Positions 11,143 through 22,799 of a stretch of DNA of 64,000 nt are shown here, piece after piece. A program made the translations under genes and the position numbers. Within the stretch, counting starts at the first letter, position 1. Each line of letters opens with the position of its first letter. The notes beneath the pieces are model-generated. The model worked only from the letters and a program-made list of their open reading frames with translations, ran no database searches and was not told the origin of the DNA. This DNA comes from Oryzias latipes (Eukaryota; Chordata; Actinopteri; Beloniformes; Adrianichthyidae), in the NCBI RefSeq assembly GCF_002234675.1, contig NC_019867.2, positions 1,258,001 through 1,322,000 on the forward strand. The letters are read 5' to 3'.

Positions 11143-14100
11143 ATGTCGGACCAGTCCCAGTTTGACCCAGACGTGTGGACCCTGACCCGGTTCATCATCG
11201 AGACGGGCCGGCAGGCCAAGGGGGCCACGGGGGAGCTGACCCAGCTGATCAACGCCATGCTGACGGCCATCAAAGCCATCTCCTCTGCCGTACGCAAAGC
11301 CGGCCTGGCCCACCTGTGAGTGGAAATGACGGTTCAGCGTCCGTGAAGAGTGAAGGTCAAGACATTTACTGCTGCAAGGCGATCTGTCTGTGACCCCCCA
11401 CGCATGCACACGGGGAGAGGTCAGCCTGCAGGACGGCCTGAGTTCGGACTCCTGCAGGACGGCCTGAGTTCAGACTCCTGCAGGACGGCCTGAGTTTAGA
11501 CTCCTGCAGGACGGCCTGAGTTCAGACTCCTGCAGGACGGCCTGAGTTCAGACTCCTGCAGGACGGCCTGAGTTTAGACTCCTGCAGGACGGCCTGAGTT
11601 TAGACTCCTGCAGGACCGCCTGAGTTCAGACTCCTGCAGGACGGCCTGAGTTCAGACTCCTGCAGGACGGCCTGAGTTTAGACTCCTGCAGGACGGCCTG
11701 AGTTTAGACTCCTGCAGGACGGCCTGAGTTCAGACTCCAGCAGGACGGCCTGAGTTCAAACTCCTGCAGGACGGCCTGAGTTTAGACTCCTGCAGGACCG
11801 CCTGAGTTCAGACTCCAGCAGGACGGCCTGAGTTCAAACTCCTGCAGGACGGCCTGAGTTCAGACTCCTGCAGGACGGCCTGAGTTCAGACTCCTGCAGG
11901 ACGGCCTGAGTTCAGACTCCTGCAGGACGGCTTGAGTTCAGACTCCTGCAGGACGGCCTGAGTTTAGACTCCTGCAGGACGGCCTGAGTTTAGACTCCTG
12001 CAGGACGGCCTGAGTTCAGACTCCTGCAGGACGGCCTGAGTTCAGACTCCTGCAGGACCGCCTGAGTTCAGACTCCTGCAGGACGGCCTGAGTTCAGACT
12101 CCTGCAGGACGGCCTGAGTTTAGACTCCTGCAGGACGGCCTGAGTTTAGACTCCTGCAGGACCGCCTGAGTTCAGACTCCAGCAGGACGGCCTGAGTTCA
12201 AACTCCTGCAGGACGGCCTGAGTTCAGACTCCTGCAGGACGGCCTGAGTTCAGACTCCTGCAGGACGGCCTGAGTTCAGACTCCTGCAGGACGGCTTGAG
12301 TTCAGACTCCTGCAGGACGGCCTGAGTTCAGACTCCTGCAGGACGGCCTGAGTTTAGACTCCTGCTGGTTACTGCTGGATTCTCTGAACACAGAATCAGC
12401 ATCACAGTCTTTCTTTCACTGAACATGTTCCAGATCTTCTTTTCCAGAATTTTTGAGCTACTTTTGTCACAAATGAAACTGAGTTTGAGCAACTTGTTGA
12501 CACGCAGCTTTATGTTTGCGGAGCAGAACCTGCAGAAAAGAGGATTTTTTAAAACAAACTCCATTAGCGGAGGTCAGCTGAGCTTTCTGCACTCAGCTCA
12601 CCAAACAGAACGAAGATAAAGCTTTTCTGCTGCTGTTGCTTGCAGGCAGGGCTTGGCGGGGGCAGTGAACGTGACGGGGGACGACGTGAAGAAGCTGGAC
12701 GTGCTGTCCAACGACCTGGTCATCAACATGCTGCGGGCGTCCTACAGCACCTGCTGCTTGGTGTCCGAGGAGAACAAGGAGATCATCATCACTCCTAAAG
12801 ACAAGCGGGTGAAAATCTGTTCCCCCTCTATGACTTCAAGCTTCTCTGTCCTGGGGAGATGGTGGGGGTCAGTTACCAGCAAACTGGAGTCTGACAAAAT
12901 ATTTGTGAGATGGAGAAGGAAGACCAAACCAATGTTTCCCCCTTTGTTCTTTTCAAAATAAGACTTTAAATTTTCTCATGTAAATGTGAGGACTTTATGA
13001 CTTCCGTTGTAAAAACCTCTTCAGGGCAGTTTATCTCCTCAGATACAGGTGAGTGCAGGTGAGCAGGGGGGTTATCAAACCTTTCCTTCAGGCGTCACTA
13101 ATAAACAAATTAAAAAACATGCAAAACTGTAAAACTACTGCGAAGCACGGGGGTGGCAGCAGCATGGTGTGGGACTTTTCTGTAACTGCAATTGTGTAGC
13201 AGTTTTGACAAAAAAAAAAATTGACACAAAAGTGGTGCAGAAATATTAAATCGGTTCAGTCTGAAAGTGGAACCGGAGGCTGTGTTTGTGTAAATAAAGA
13301 AGCGTCATGTTTGTTGCCATGACGCTCATGATGTGTCGTCACTCCACGTGGTTTGGTGTTGTTTTCAGGGGAAGTACGTGGTCTGCTTCGACCCTCTGGA
13401 CGGCTCAAGTAACATCGACTGTTTGGCCTCAATCGGCACCATATTTGCCATCTACAAGCGGGTGAGTCTGAAGGCTGCAAACCAGCAGCAAAAGCCACCG
13501 AAAGTTAGATTTGTCATTCACTGAATCATTTCTAACACCAATATTCATTTTGCTCTAAACATGTGGGAAAATCAGCAAAAATGTTGGTTTCTTTTCTTTC
13601 AAATGCATCTCATGACAAACTAGCAGAGGGGACAGGATTTCTAATCCACTTCCAGCCATGAACCACTGCAGCCACTAGAGGGCGCTGCTGTCCGGTTATT
13701 TATCTTCAGTTTGTTTCCAGCTGACAGACTCGAAGCTGCTTCACTTCAGGGTTCACTCCGTTTCTGATTGACATGTAATAAAGTAAATGGTTGTGTCGTT
13801 CATGCTGAGAACACAGATGAGTTGGGGGGGGGGGGGGGGGGGGGGGACTTTGTTGCCACAACGTCCAGCTCATGGCCTCTGAGATGAGGGAGTTGGTGAT
13901 TGGTTTTTTAAACTTGTCCTGTCCAACAGCTGAGAGCTGAAAGCCTCTTGTGTTGGACAGATTTTAATGTTACAACATGGGCTATGAATCTTCGGACACA
14001 CCAGAGGTATATTTGAATAAACCCCTTTTATAATTTAGGCTAAACGTTATTCATCTTAATTATATTTGTAACAGTTTTTTGTTACAGAGGAACAGGCTCC

Positions 14101-17100
14101 TCTGTGCGTCCAGGACCAACAGACTCCTCCCTGAGAGGAATGCGGTCTCAGGAGCTGCTGGATCCTGAAGGATTTCCGCATTTAGCCTAAATTTCTGATC
14201 TTCCTGACCTCAGGTTTCCGACGGGGAGCCAACGGAGCAGGACGCTCTGCAGCCGGGACGCAGCATGGTGTGTGCGGGTTACGCCCTGTATGGCAGCGCC
14301 ACGCTGGTGGCCCTCAGCACCGGAGCCGGCCTCAACTTCTTCATGCTGGACCCTGTGAGTCCCTAGACCCCCCCATGTGGTTCCAGGTCGTGGGTTTTGT
14401 CTCTTCTTTCCCCCACAGCTGTCCTGGACTGAAGGTCCAGGTTGTTGGCACAATTCTTCTTTCTGCACCTTTGAGCAAAAACCTGACTCACAAATGAAAA
14501 CATTTGCACACGCCTGGTTCCTGGTGAAAACGAATTTTAGTCATAACAACCCCCCCCCCCCCACACCCATTTTATACATGTGCCACCAGGTTAAGTCTAC
14601 AGTCAAGTTTCTTTGACCTTTGACCCTGGAAAGAGCCCGCCATCTTGAATTGTACCTAAAAAAATCCTCTTTAGCAGCAGATTCAAATTTAAACTCTTTC
14701 CAGGGACTTTAATTGATCGCGTTCTAAACTCTGCGAGCATCGCTGGGAAGCTTCTTGGGTAAAAACTTGAAGTAGGAATTCTAGATTATAAACGGCGTTT
14801 TAACGGCGTTAAAAGCTGAGAGTTTGATCCAAACGTGACGTTTCCCGGTTGTTTGCACATTTTTCACCAGAATGTTTTGAAAATTTAACACAGGAATCGT
14901 TGGCTTAAGCTGAACGAAACAACATGGAAAAACTACACGACCATGTTAGGAATGTGGGCGTGGTCAACAAAAAACCTCCACTGCCAAGGAAATCCAAAAG
15001 TTCCCTTTTTCCGATTCTTCTAAAAATTGCGTAGATCTGTTCGTCATCCCCAGGAGATAGAAAAATAAAATGGTTGCTATGGAGATAAAACCAACAGAAA
15101 TGAATTTGTCACATGCAGCTGAAACTTCCTGTTGTTTTCTGTCAGGCGATCGGCGAGTTCATCCTCATCGAGAGGAACGTGAGGATCAAGCAGAAGGGAA
15201 AGATCTACAGCCTGAACGAGGGCTACGCCAAGTTCTTCCATCCTTCCGTCAACGAGTATCTCAGACACAAGAAGGACCCAGAGGTTAGCGCCCCCCCACC
15301 ACCTTCCTGTCTGTCCCGGCAGAACCGGCCCCCGGACCGGGACGGGCACTGATGTTCTGCTGGAAGCGTTTGGGTCAAACCAACGTTGATCCTCCAGAGA
15401 GGAGCTTAGTTTCCACAGACGGACGTCAGGAAACGTTGTCCTTTGTCGTCGCTGTGAGGTTAAAGTTGAAAGAGAACCTCCTTCTTCATCTGAAAATGAG
15501 AGTGAAGCTGGGGGGCGTCACGGGACCGCTGGTTCCTGGAGACGACAGGAAGCTGCTGAGCTGCAGAAAATGCTGCAGGACGCTCAGCGGCTTTTCAGCC
15601 TGGTCACACGCCGGACGCCGCTCATCGTAGCCACGCCTCCCCTCCTTCAGCACTGAGTCACCTGATCCTGAGTCTCAGACACAGAGGTCAAATGGCTTGA
15701 CGGCCCCCCCAACATGCATTTCATCACCAACAAAGGGTTAAAAGTCACTGGTTACCTGTTCAGTTCGGCAGTCCTGCAGACGGACTCGGGCAGCAAAATG
15801 GAACCAGGGAGGTTAGAAAAAAACGCCAAAAAGGCCAGGGCACGTGGGGGGGGGGGGGGGGGCGCTGTTTGTTTTACTTAGAGTCTGAATATTTAAGGTA
15901 AAAATGTCCACAAATTCTGTCTGTGGACAAAAACAATCTGAACTAGTTTTGCTTCAGTGGGTCAGGCTCAGGAAATCCTTCTATTTGCCCCCCCAGCGAG
16001 CGCATGGCCCCCGTCACACTGAACCTGTAGCCTCACAGCGCATGACTCCTGTTCTTAACCACCGCTGCAGGTTTGAATCCGGAGCTCAAAGGTTGAGTTC
16101 AGGTTCAGCTTGTGAGCTCCGTCACTGTTTGTTTGTTCCAGCTGCTGCGGTGGACTCTGCCCCCCCCGACACACATGTGCTGGGTCAGCAAAACCAGGTC
16201 ACGTCTCGGATCCTTTAGGACAGGGGTGTCAGACTTCAGCCTTGGAGGGCCGACCTCCTGCTGGTTTTCCAGAAAAGCTGCCTCACCTGCTGCAGATTAC
16301 CTGGATCAGGTGTGTTCAGCCAATGAGGAGCTTCAACGGCTTCAATGGTTGGAAACCATGTTGGGTCCCTCGAGGCCTGGACCCCCTACCTTTAGGACCA
16401 GCAGGTCTTTACATCAGATCCTTGCCAGGCTCTCCCAGGAAAACTGAAATGATCAAAAAAACAGATTTAACGTCCTATTCAGCGACTGAAGGTCAAAACT
16501 TTCAGTCAAGCTGGAAACCGAAGGACGTTCTGTCCCGATTCACTAATTTCCTGTCGTGAACCAGGAAATCCCTTTGGCCTTTCAGGATGTGAACCTAAAC
16601 ACGTCAGTCTGGACTTCTGCAAAAACAGAAACTCTGCTTTTACTGCTGACTGAAAAAGTACTGGGCTTTCATCCATCCTAATCCAGGGGTTCGAGTCCCA
16701 GGGCAGCAGCCTTGACTGGAGGCATGACGCTCTTCCTGTTAAAGTTGTGAACAGAATCATGAAGAAATTCCAACCTGGAGGTGTCCCCACTTCTCCCTGG
16801 AGTCGTTTCTCCTTCGTTCGGTTGTTACCTTCAGCTGCGCCTCCTGCTGAGGGTTCTGGAAGTGTCCCTCCTGCTGAGGGTTCTGGAAGTGTCCCTCCTG
16901 CTGACGGTTCTGGAAGTGTTCGTCCTGCTGACGGTTCTGGAAGTGTCCCTCCTGCTGACGGTTCTGGAAGTGTCCCTCCTGCTGAGGGTTCTGCAGAACT
17001 GCAGCTCAGACTAAACCTAACAAACTGAAAAAGAGACCCTGGAACCTCAGCCCCGCCCCCTTTTTCACAGCCAGGAGCCGCCAGGTCCTGGTGAAACCAG

Positions 17101-17961
17101 GGTGGACCTGCTCCATCCAGAACGTCTAGTCAGAACCGCACTGTCTGATGAGGTCTTTGTGTTCAGAGAAACTGGGTTTGGATCAGAACCTTGACTTAGT
17201 TCTGGTGTGGGTCACATCAGTCACGTGGACTGAAGGTTTACCTCCAGTTTTCTGAAGAACAACCAGAACCACAGAAGTTCTGAGTCTGAATGTTCTGCAG
17301 ATTCTGACCCAGGTCAACTCTGTAAAACGTTTCATCTTCAGTCTGTGTTTTTTTTTAACCTTTCTTCAGCTTCAGAAATGATGAAGCAAACTGGCGTCCG
17401 TTCACTTTGAACCCCCCTCCCTCCCCTACAGGATGGCAGCGCCCCCTACGGCGCTCGGTATGTGGGCTCCATGGTGTCCGACGTGCACCGCACCATCGCC
17501 TACGGGGGCATCTTCATGTATCCAGCCAACGAGAAGAGTCCCAAAGGAAAGGTGAGCGGAACAACCAGAACCAACATGGAGGAGCTTCTCCTCGGAACCA
17601 GAACCCACCTGCAGAAACATTTCGTGTCCATGAGTGAGGGGGCTGCTGGGAAAGGCCTTTTTGTTTAAAAATACTCCATAACAGCCGAGAGTTTGATCCA
17701 AACCTCAACAGTGTCTGGACAGAAGAGTTTGTCCCTGCAGAAGTCCTTCATTGGGTTTGTGATGTTCTTCTGCAGCTGCGACTCCTGTACGAGTGCAACC
17801 CCATCGCCTTCCTGGTCGAGCAGGCGGGGGGCCTCGCCACCACCGGGACCCAGAGGGTCCTGGACGTCCAGCCGGAGACCATCCACCAGCGTGTGCCCTT
17901 CGTGGTCGGCTCACCTGACGACGTAAACGAGTACCTGTCCTTCGTCCAGAGGTTCTCCTAA
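11143..17961 (+). CDS. fbp2: fructose-1,6-bisphosphatase 2 (muscle type)
   Basis: It catalyses the same FBPase reaction as its neighbour; the muscle isoform acts in glyconeogenesis from lactate. Coding exons are 11143-11315, 12646-12808, 13369-13461, 14214-14354, 15146-15283, 17432-17551 and 17776-17961, or 1014 nt and 337 residues. Muscle-type identity is shown by [36 protein letters not shown] and TLVALSTG. Catalytic and metal residues are kept ([22 protein letters not shown]). Odd points: one extra Ala in the AMP loop (KGATGELT instead of KGTGELT), Gln for the dynamic-loop Tyr (HLQGLAG), Lys for the AMP-contacting Arg (IYKR for IYRK), and Asp where muscle FBPases have the Ca2+-sensitivity Glu (VTGDDVKK). 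The exon 5 donor is GTTAGC. Introns carry a 26-bp minisatellite, long G runs and a MITE. Confidence 0.96.
11425..12366 (+). repeat. 26-bp minisatellite, about 36 copies
   Basis: The unit is built from CTGCAGGACGGCCTGAG plus TTCAGACTC. Variants are TTTAGACTC, TTCAAACTC, GGACCGCC, CTCCAGCAGG and GGCTTGAG. It occupies most of fbp2 intron 1. The variant pattern repeats with a 364-bp period (14 units). Confidence 0.97.
13824..13846 (+). repeat. poly(G) run, 23 nt
   Basis: An uninterrupted run of 23 G on the sense strand of fbp2 intron 3. The length may be unreliable in the assembly. Confidence 0.9.
15846..15862 (+). repeat. poly(G) run, 17 nt
   Basis: An uninterrupted run of 17 G on the sense strand of fbp2 intron 5. 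Confidence 0.9.
16221..16389. mobile_element. hAT-type MITE with 8-bp target duplication
   Basis: It starts CAGGGGTGTCAGACTTCAGC and ends GGCCTGGACCCCCTAC, imperfect inverted ends of a common fish non-autonomous family. Direct 8-bp duplications CTTTAGGA flank it at 16213-16220 and 16390-16397, as expected for hAT transposition. It lies in fbp2 intron 5 and has no coding capacity. Confidence 0.8.
16846..16997 (+). repeat. 27-bp minisatellite, about 5.5 copies
   Basis: The unit is CCTGCTGAGGGTTCTGGAAG plus TGTCCCT, with GAGG/GACG and CCT/CGT variants. The 27-bp period keeps a frame open (PAEGSGSVP), which creates a spurious open frame. It lies in fbp2 intron 5. Confidence 0.95.
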
Positions 17962-18123
17962 AACGCCTCCAGTCCAGGAAACGTCGATGTTTCCTCTAAA
18001 AACACTTCAGATTCTGTAGTTTTGGTTCTGAAAATGCTGGATGGTTTCAGCTTGAATCCCAAACGTTTTAGAGATTTGTAAAGTTTTTGTTTTGTTAGTT
18101 TGTTCACAATAGGATGTGTCGAC

Positions 18124-18129
18124 AATAAA
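18124..18129 (+). terminator. fbp2 poly(A) signal
   Basis: AATAAA lies 163 bases past the fbp2 stop, followed by an A-rich stretch. Confidence 0.7.
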
Positions 18130-18143
18130 AAACACAAAAAACT

Positions 18144-18560
18144 AGAAGGAGCTGCTTGTCCAGAAGAAAATAGAGGGTTGATGCTTTACTGCTGAATGAA
18201 ACTTCAAGGGGAATATTTGGCAAAAAGAAAAGAAAGAAATGATCAAAGTTGACCATTAATAAAGTGAAAACAGCACAATAACAAAAAAGTAAGAGACTTT
18301 TTTGTAGAACAAAAAAGGAGTATCGAACCAGCGAGCTTCTGCACCAAGGATTCCCCGTTTATTTCAATGGAGGCAGAAATCCTGGAAAATCTGGAAAAGT
18401 TCAAGATTTGAAGGACCAAAAGATGAAAGAGATGAACATTTGAATAGTTGAATGGTTGAAATAGATGAAAAATTGCAGGAGGAGTTTAAGCAGCAAAAAA
18501 TGGAGGAAGATACTAGAATAAAGAAACAGAAGCAGGAAAACGATGGGATGAATGATTTAT
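18144..18560 (+). repeat. interspersed repeat, copy 1 (copy 2 at 47129-47560)
   Basis: The stretch from ACTAGAAGGAGCTGC through GATCAAAGTTGACCAT, ATCGAACCAGCGAGCTTCTG and GGAGGCAGAAATCCTGGAAA is repeated almost line for line at 47129-47560 in the same orientation. The antisense GCTGGTTCGATAC resembles a Pol III B box, so a SINE origin is possible. Confidence 0.85.
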
Positions 18561-18659
18561 AGTATTTAACCAAATATAAGATCAGTATTTCCTTACATAC
18601 AAGGCAAGCAGACCCTTCAACTATCTAACATAACATCTGAAAGTCTCACCCCTTTTCTC

Positions 18660-18990
18660 CCAAACTCACTTCTCCAGCAACACAAGATGCTAACCATCCA
18701 TCCATCCTCTGCCCCTCCATGACCGGGTCCCGGGGGCAGCAGTCTAAGCAAAGATGCCCAGACTTCCCTCTCCCCAGCCACTTCCTCCTGCTCCTGTGGG
18801 GGGACCCCAGGCCAGCAGAGAGACAGTCTCTCCAGCGTGTCCTGGCTCATTACCAGGGCCTCCACCCAGTGGCACATGCCCGGAACACCTCCCCAGGGAG
18901 GCATCAGGAGTAGATGCCCGGGTCACCTGAACTGGATGGGGAGGAGAAGCGGTTCTACTCAGAGCTCCTCACTCTCTCCAGCCACTTCAG
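18660..18990. repeat. fragment of a fish interspersed repeat (LINE 3'-end type)
   Basis: The text around AGGAGGCATCAGGAGTAGATGCCCGGGTCACCT, cited here only by position (18897-18930), followed by GAGAAGCGGTTCTACTC and AGAGCTCCTCACTCTCTCC, matches a widely dispersed fish LINE 3'-end pattern as I remember it. No open frame is kept. Confidence 0.45.
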
Positions 18991-19480
18991 GCTGATCGGC
19001 TCCATCTGGAGAGACGGCAGGAAGGACTCTGCTCAGAAAACAAATCAGCCAGGATTTCAGAGTTTATGGTTTCCCTAAAGGTCAGATAACCCCCAGAATC
19101 CTGTGAGGATCTGGACTTTTATGTTCAAACAGATGATGAATCACTGGTGAACATTTTTCCTGCTCCAGTCCGATTCCTCCACATCGTCTCATGAAGCTCA
19201 AACCAAACCAAACCTCCAGAGCTGAGCTCTGACCGACTCATCTAGCATCTTTCAGACGGTCCGTCGTTCCAACGGGAGGCTTTGGCCGCGGCCCGCTGAG
19301 CTTCCCGCCTCACCATCTTCAGGTTCCTTTGGACCGTCTGACCAGGACGGCTTCTGTCTCCTGCTTCCATTCAGGACCGTCTCCCTCAGTAAACTCTCCG
19401 TTTCTGCCTCCATCTCTCAGTTTCCGTCACAGAAACATTTGGATGTGAATGTTTGTAAAAAAAGCCACATTTCTTTGTTA
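18991..19480. other. intergenic between convergent fbp2 and ctsl
   Basis: Unique-looking DNA with no coding or RNA features recognised. Confidence 0.5.
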
Positions 19481-19487
19481 AAGTGAT

Positions 19488-19493
19488 TTTATT
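19488..19493 (-). terminator. ctsl poly(A) signal
   Basis: TTTATT on the plus strand reads AATAAA on the minus strand, about 310 bases after the ctsl stop codon. This gives a 3' UTR of roughly 330 nt. Confidence 0.65.
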
Positions 19494-19801
19494 TGCTGGG
19501 TCCACATTGTAAACTTTGTCCAGTCTTTGTGCGACTCTGAACGCCCAACTAGTGTTTTCACAACTTTAATTGATCACAGTAAAAGTAGAAAAAAAAGAAA
19601 AAAAGTCATTTACAATGACCAGAGCGAGTGTGACGGACACACTCACCGAGCAGCACACACACATATTTACAGAGAATAAAACGCACAACTAAAATCTGAA
19701 ACTTTAGGTTTGTCAAACCGGCCAGAACAACGTGGCGTCATTTCCCTAAAAATCGAGCGTTTCTCTGCGTGAAGAAACTCTTCCCGCGGTCCTCCTGAGC
19801 T

Positions 19802-21775
<1,974 letters not shown>

Positions 21776-21792
21776 GGTGGCTCCTGGAGAGG

Positions 21793-21835
<43 letters not shown>

Positions 21836-21836
21836 G
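21793..21836. repeat. (ATC)n trinucleotide repeat beside the ctsl start exon
   Basis: About 15 perfect ATC units. On the ctsl strand this reads (GAT)n / (ATG)n and lies immediately before the CCTCTCCAG acceptor (21784-21792) of the start-codon exon, so it is intronic by the predicted structure. Confidence 0.95.
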
Positions 21837-22599
21837 TTCAGCTCCCAAACAACAAACATGCCCCCCCCCCCCCTTTTCTGCAGTTCTTTACTGACAGCAC
21901 TGAGTGAGTCTCGGGCCGCAGGACTCGTTCCTCACACGCAGATTCCTCCGCCCGGAACACCGTCGTTGGTTAGGCCCAACCAGCAACGCGAACCGGGAGG
22001 ATTTCCGCTGCGGTTCGGCGGTCAGTGGCCGTTAAGGAAAGCCCTGACGGGCGGCTTATTTTTAAATTTCTTCCAGGAAGTTAACCGTATTTGCTGAGAG
22101 TTGGGAACCGGAAACCTGGCGCCGTTCCAACCGTCCCTGTTTTTCTGCTCGGTCACGGGACTCGCTGCTTGGCTCGGAGCCAAAGAACACCGAAACTAAA
22201 ACGGGAAAAACCAAAAGAAAACCAAAACTTTTCCCGGTAAAACGCCAAACGGGGCGGACGCTACCACTGGGCCCGCCGCCGGGGACGTCACCGGCTTTTT
22301 GCACCGAATGGTTTCAAACCGGAGCAGATTGAACAACAATGGATCATTGGCTGCTGCCGGAGCAAAAACGGTGGAAAATAGAATCTACGGAATCTTTGAA
22401 GATCTTTGGGGATAAAAGAGTAAAGAGGAATGAAATAATATATTTAAACCAACACATCTAAAAAATAATGGTAAACAATAAAACGAAGCTCCACGTCTAT
22501 TTAGTAACTGCTATAATCTCCTGAAGGAATAATTTGTGTTTAACATAAAATTTACCTCAATTTAAAAACAAACAAAAAATATAATAGTTGAAAACTCAC

Positions 22600-22630
22600 C
22601 GAACAATCCTGTCTGAGGGTGAAAATATAA
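22600..22630 (-). other. predicted non-coding first exon of ctsl
   Basis: On the minus strand, a TTTATAAA box at 22654-22661 is followed about 30 bases later by a short exon ending ATTGTTCG|GTGAGTTTTC, a near-consensus donor at 22599. It would splice to the acceptor at 21784, eight bases before the start codon. This is predicted from signals only. Confidence 0.5.
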
Positions 22631-22653
22631 ACCTTCAGCGGAGAAACACAAAG

Positions 22654-22770
22654 TTTATAAAGGCCGAAAGGATCCCTGGGTTACGTCCCACCGCGCTCTC
22701 TGATTGGCTCCCATCTTGTTTGTTACAGCAAAGTCCCGCCCCGTACATGACGTCATTGAGAAGCACGTGA
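22654..22770 (-). promoter_or_regulatory. ctsl promoter
   Basis: In minus-strand order the block has an E-box ATCACGTGCT (22762-22771 region), a perfect palindromic CRE TGACGTCA (22748-22755), a GC box (GGGGCGGGAC, about 22732-22741), a CCAAT box (GAGCCAATCA, 22701-22710) and TTTATAAA (22654-22661). TCACGTG is the core of the TFEB/CLEAR element typical of lysosomal genes, so lysosomal-stress control is plausible. Confidence 0.6.
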
Positions 22771-22799
22771 TGTTCCCTTATGGAATGATCAAAACAAGT

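Noticed and set aside
11425-12366. Possible CRISPR array (regular repeats)
   Set aside because: Units are head-to-tail 26-mers without unique spacers, inside a vertebrate intron. It is a minisatellite. The same applies to the arrays at 38236, 44839 and 55165.
13135-13185. Tc1-like transposase remnant (KHGGGS-type words); also near 2828 and 50480
   Set aside because: The similarity covers only a dozen codons with no terminal repeats, so it was not listed as a separate mobile element.
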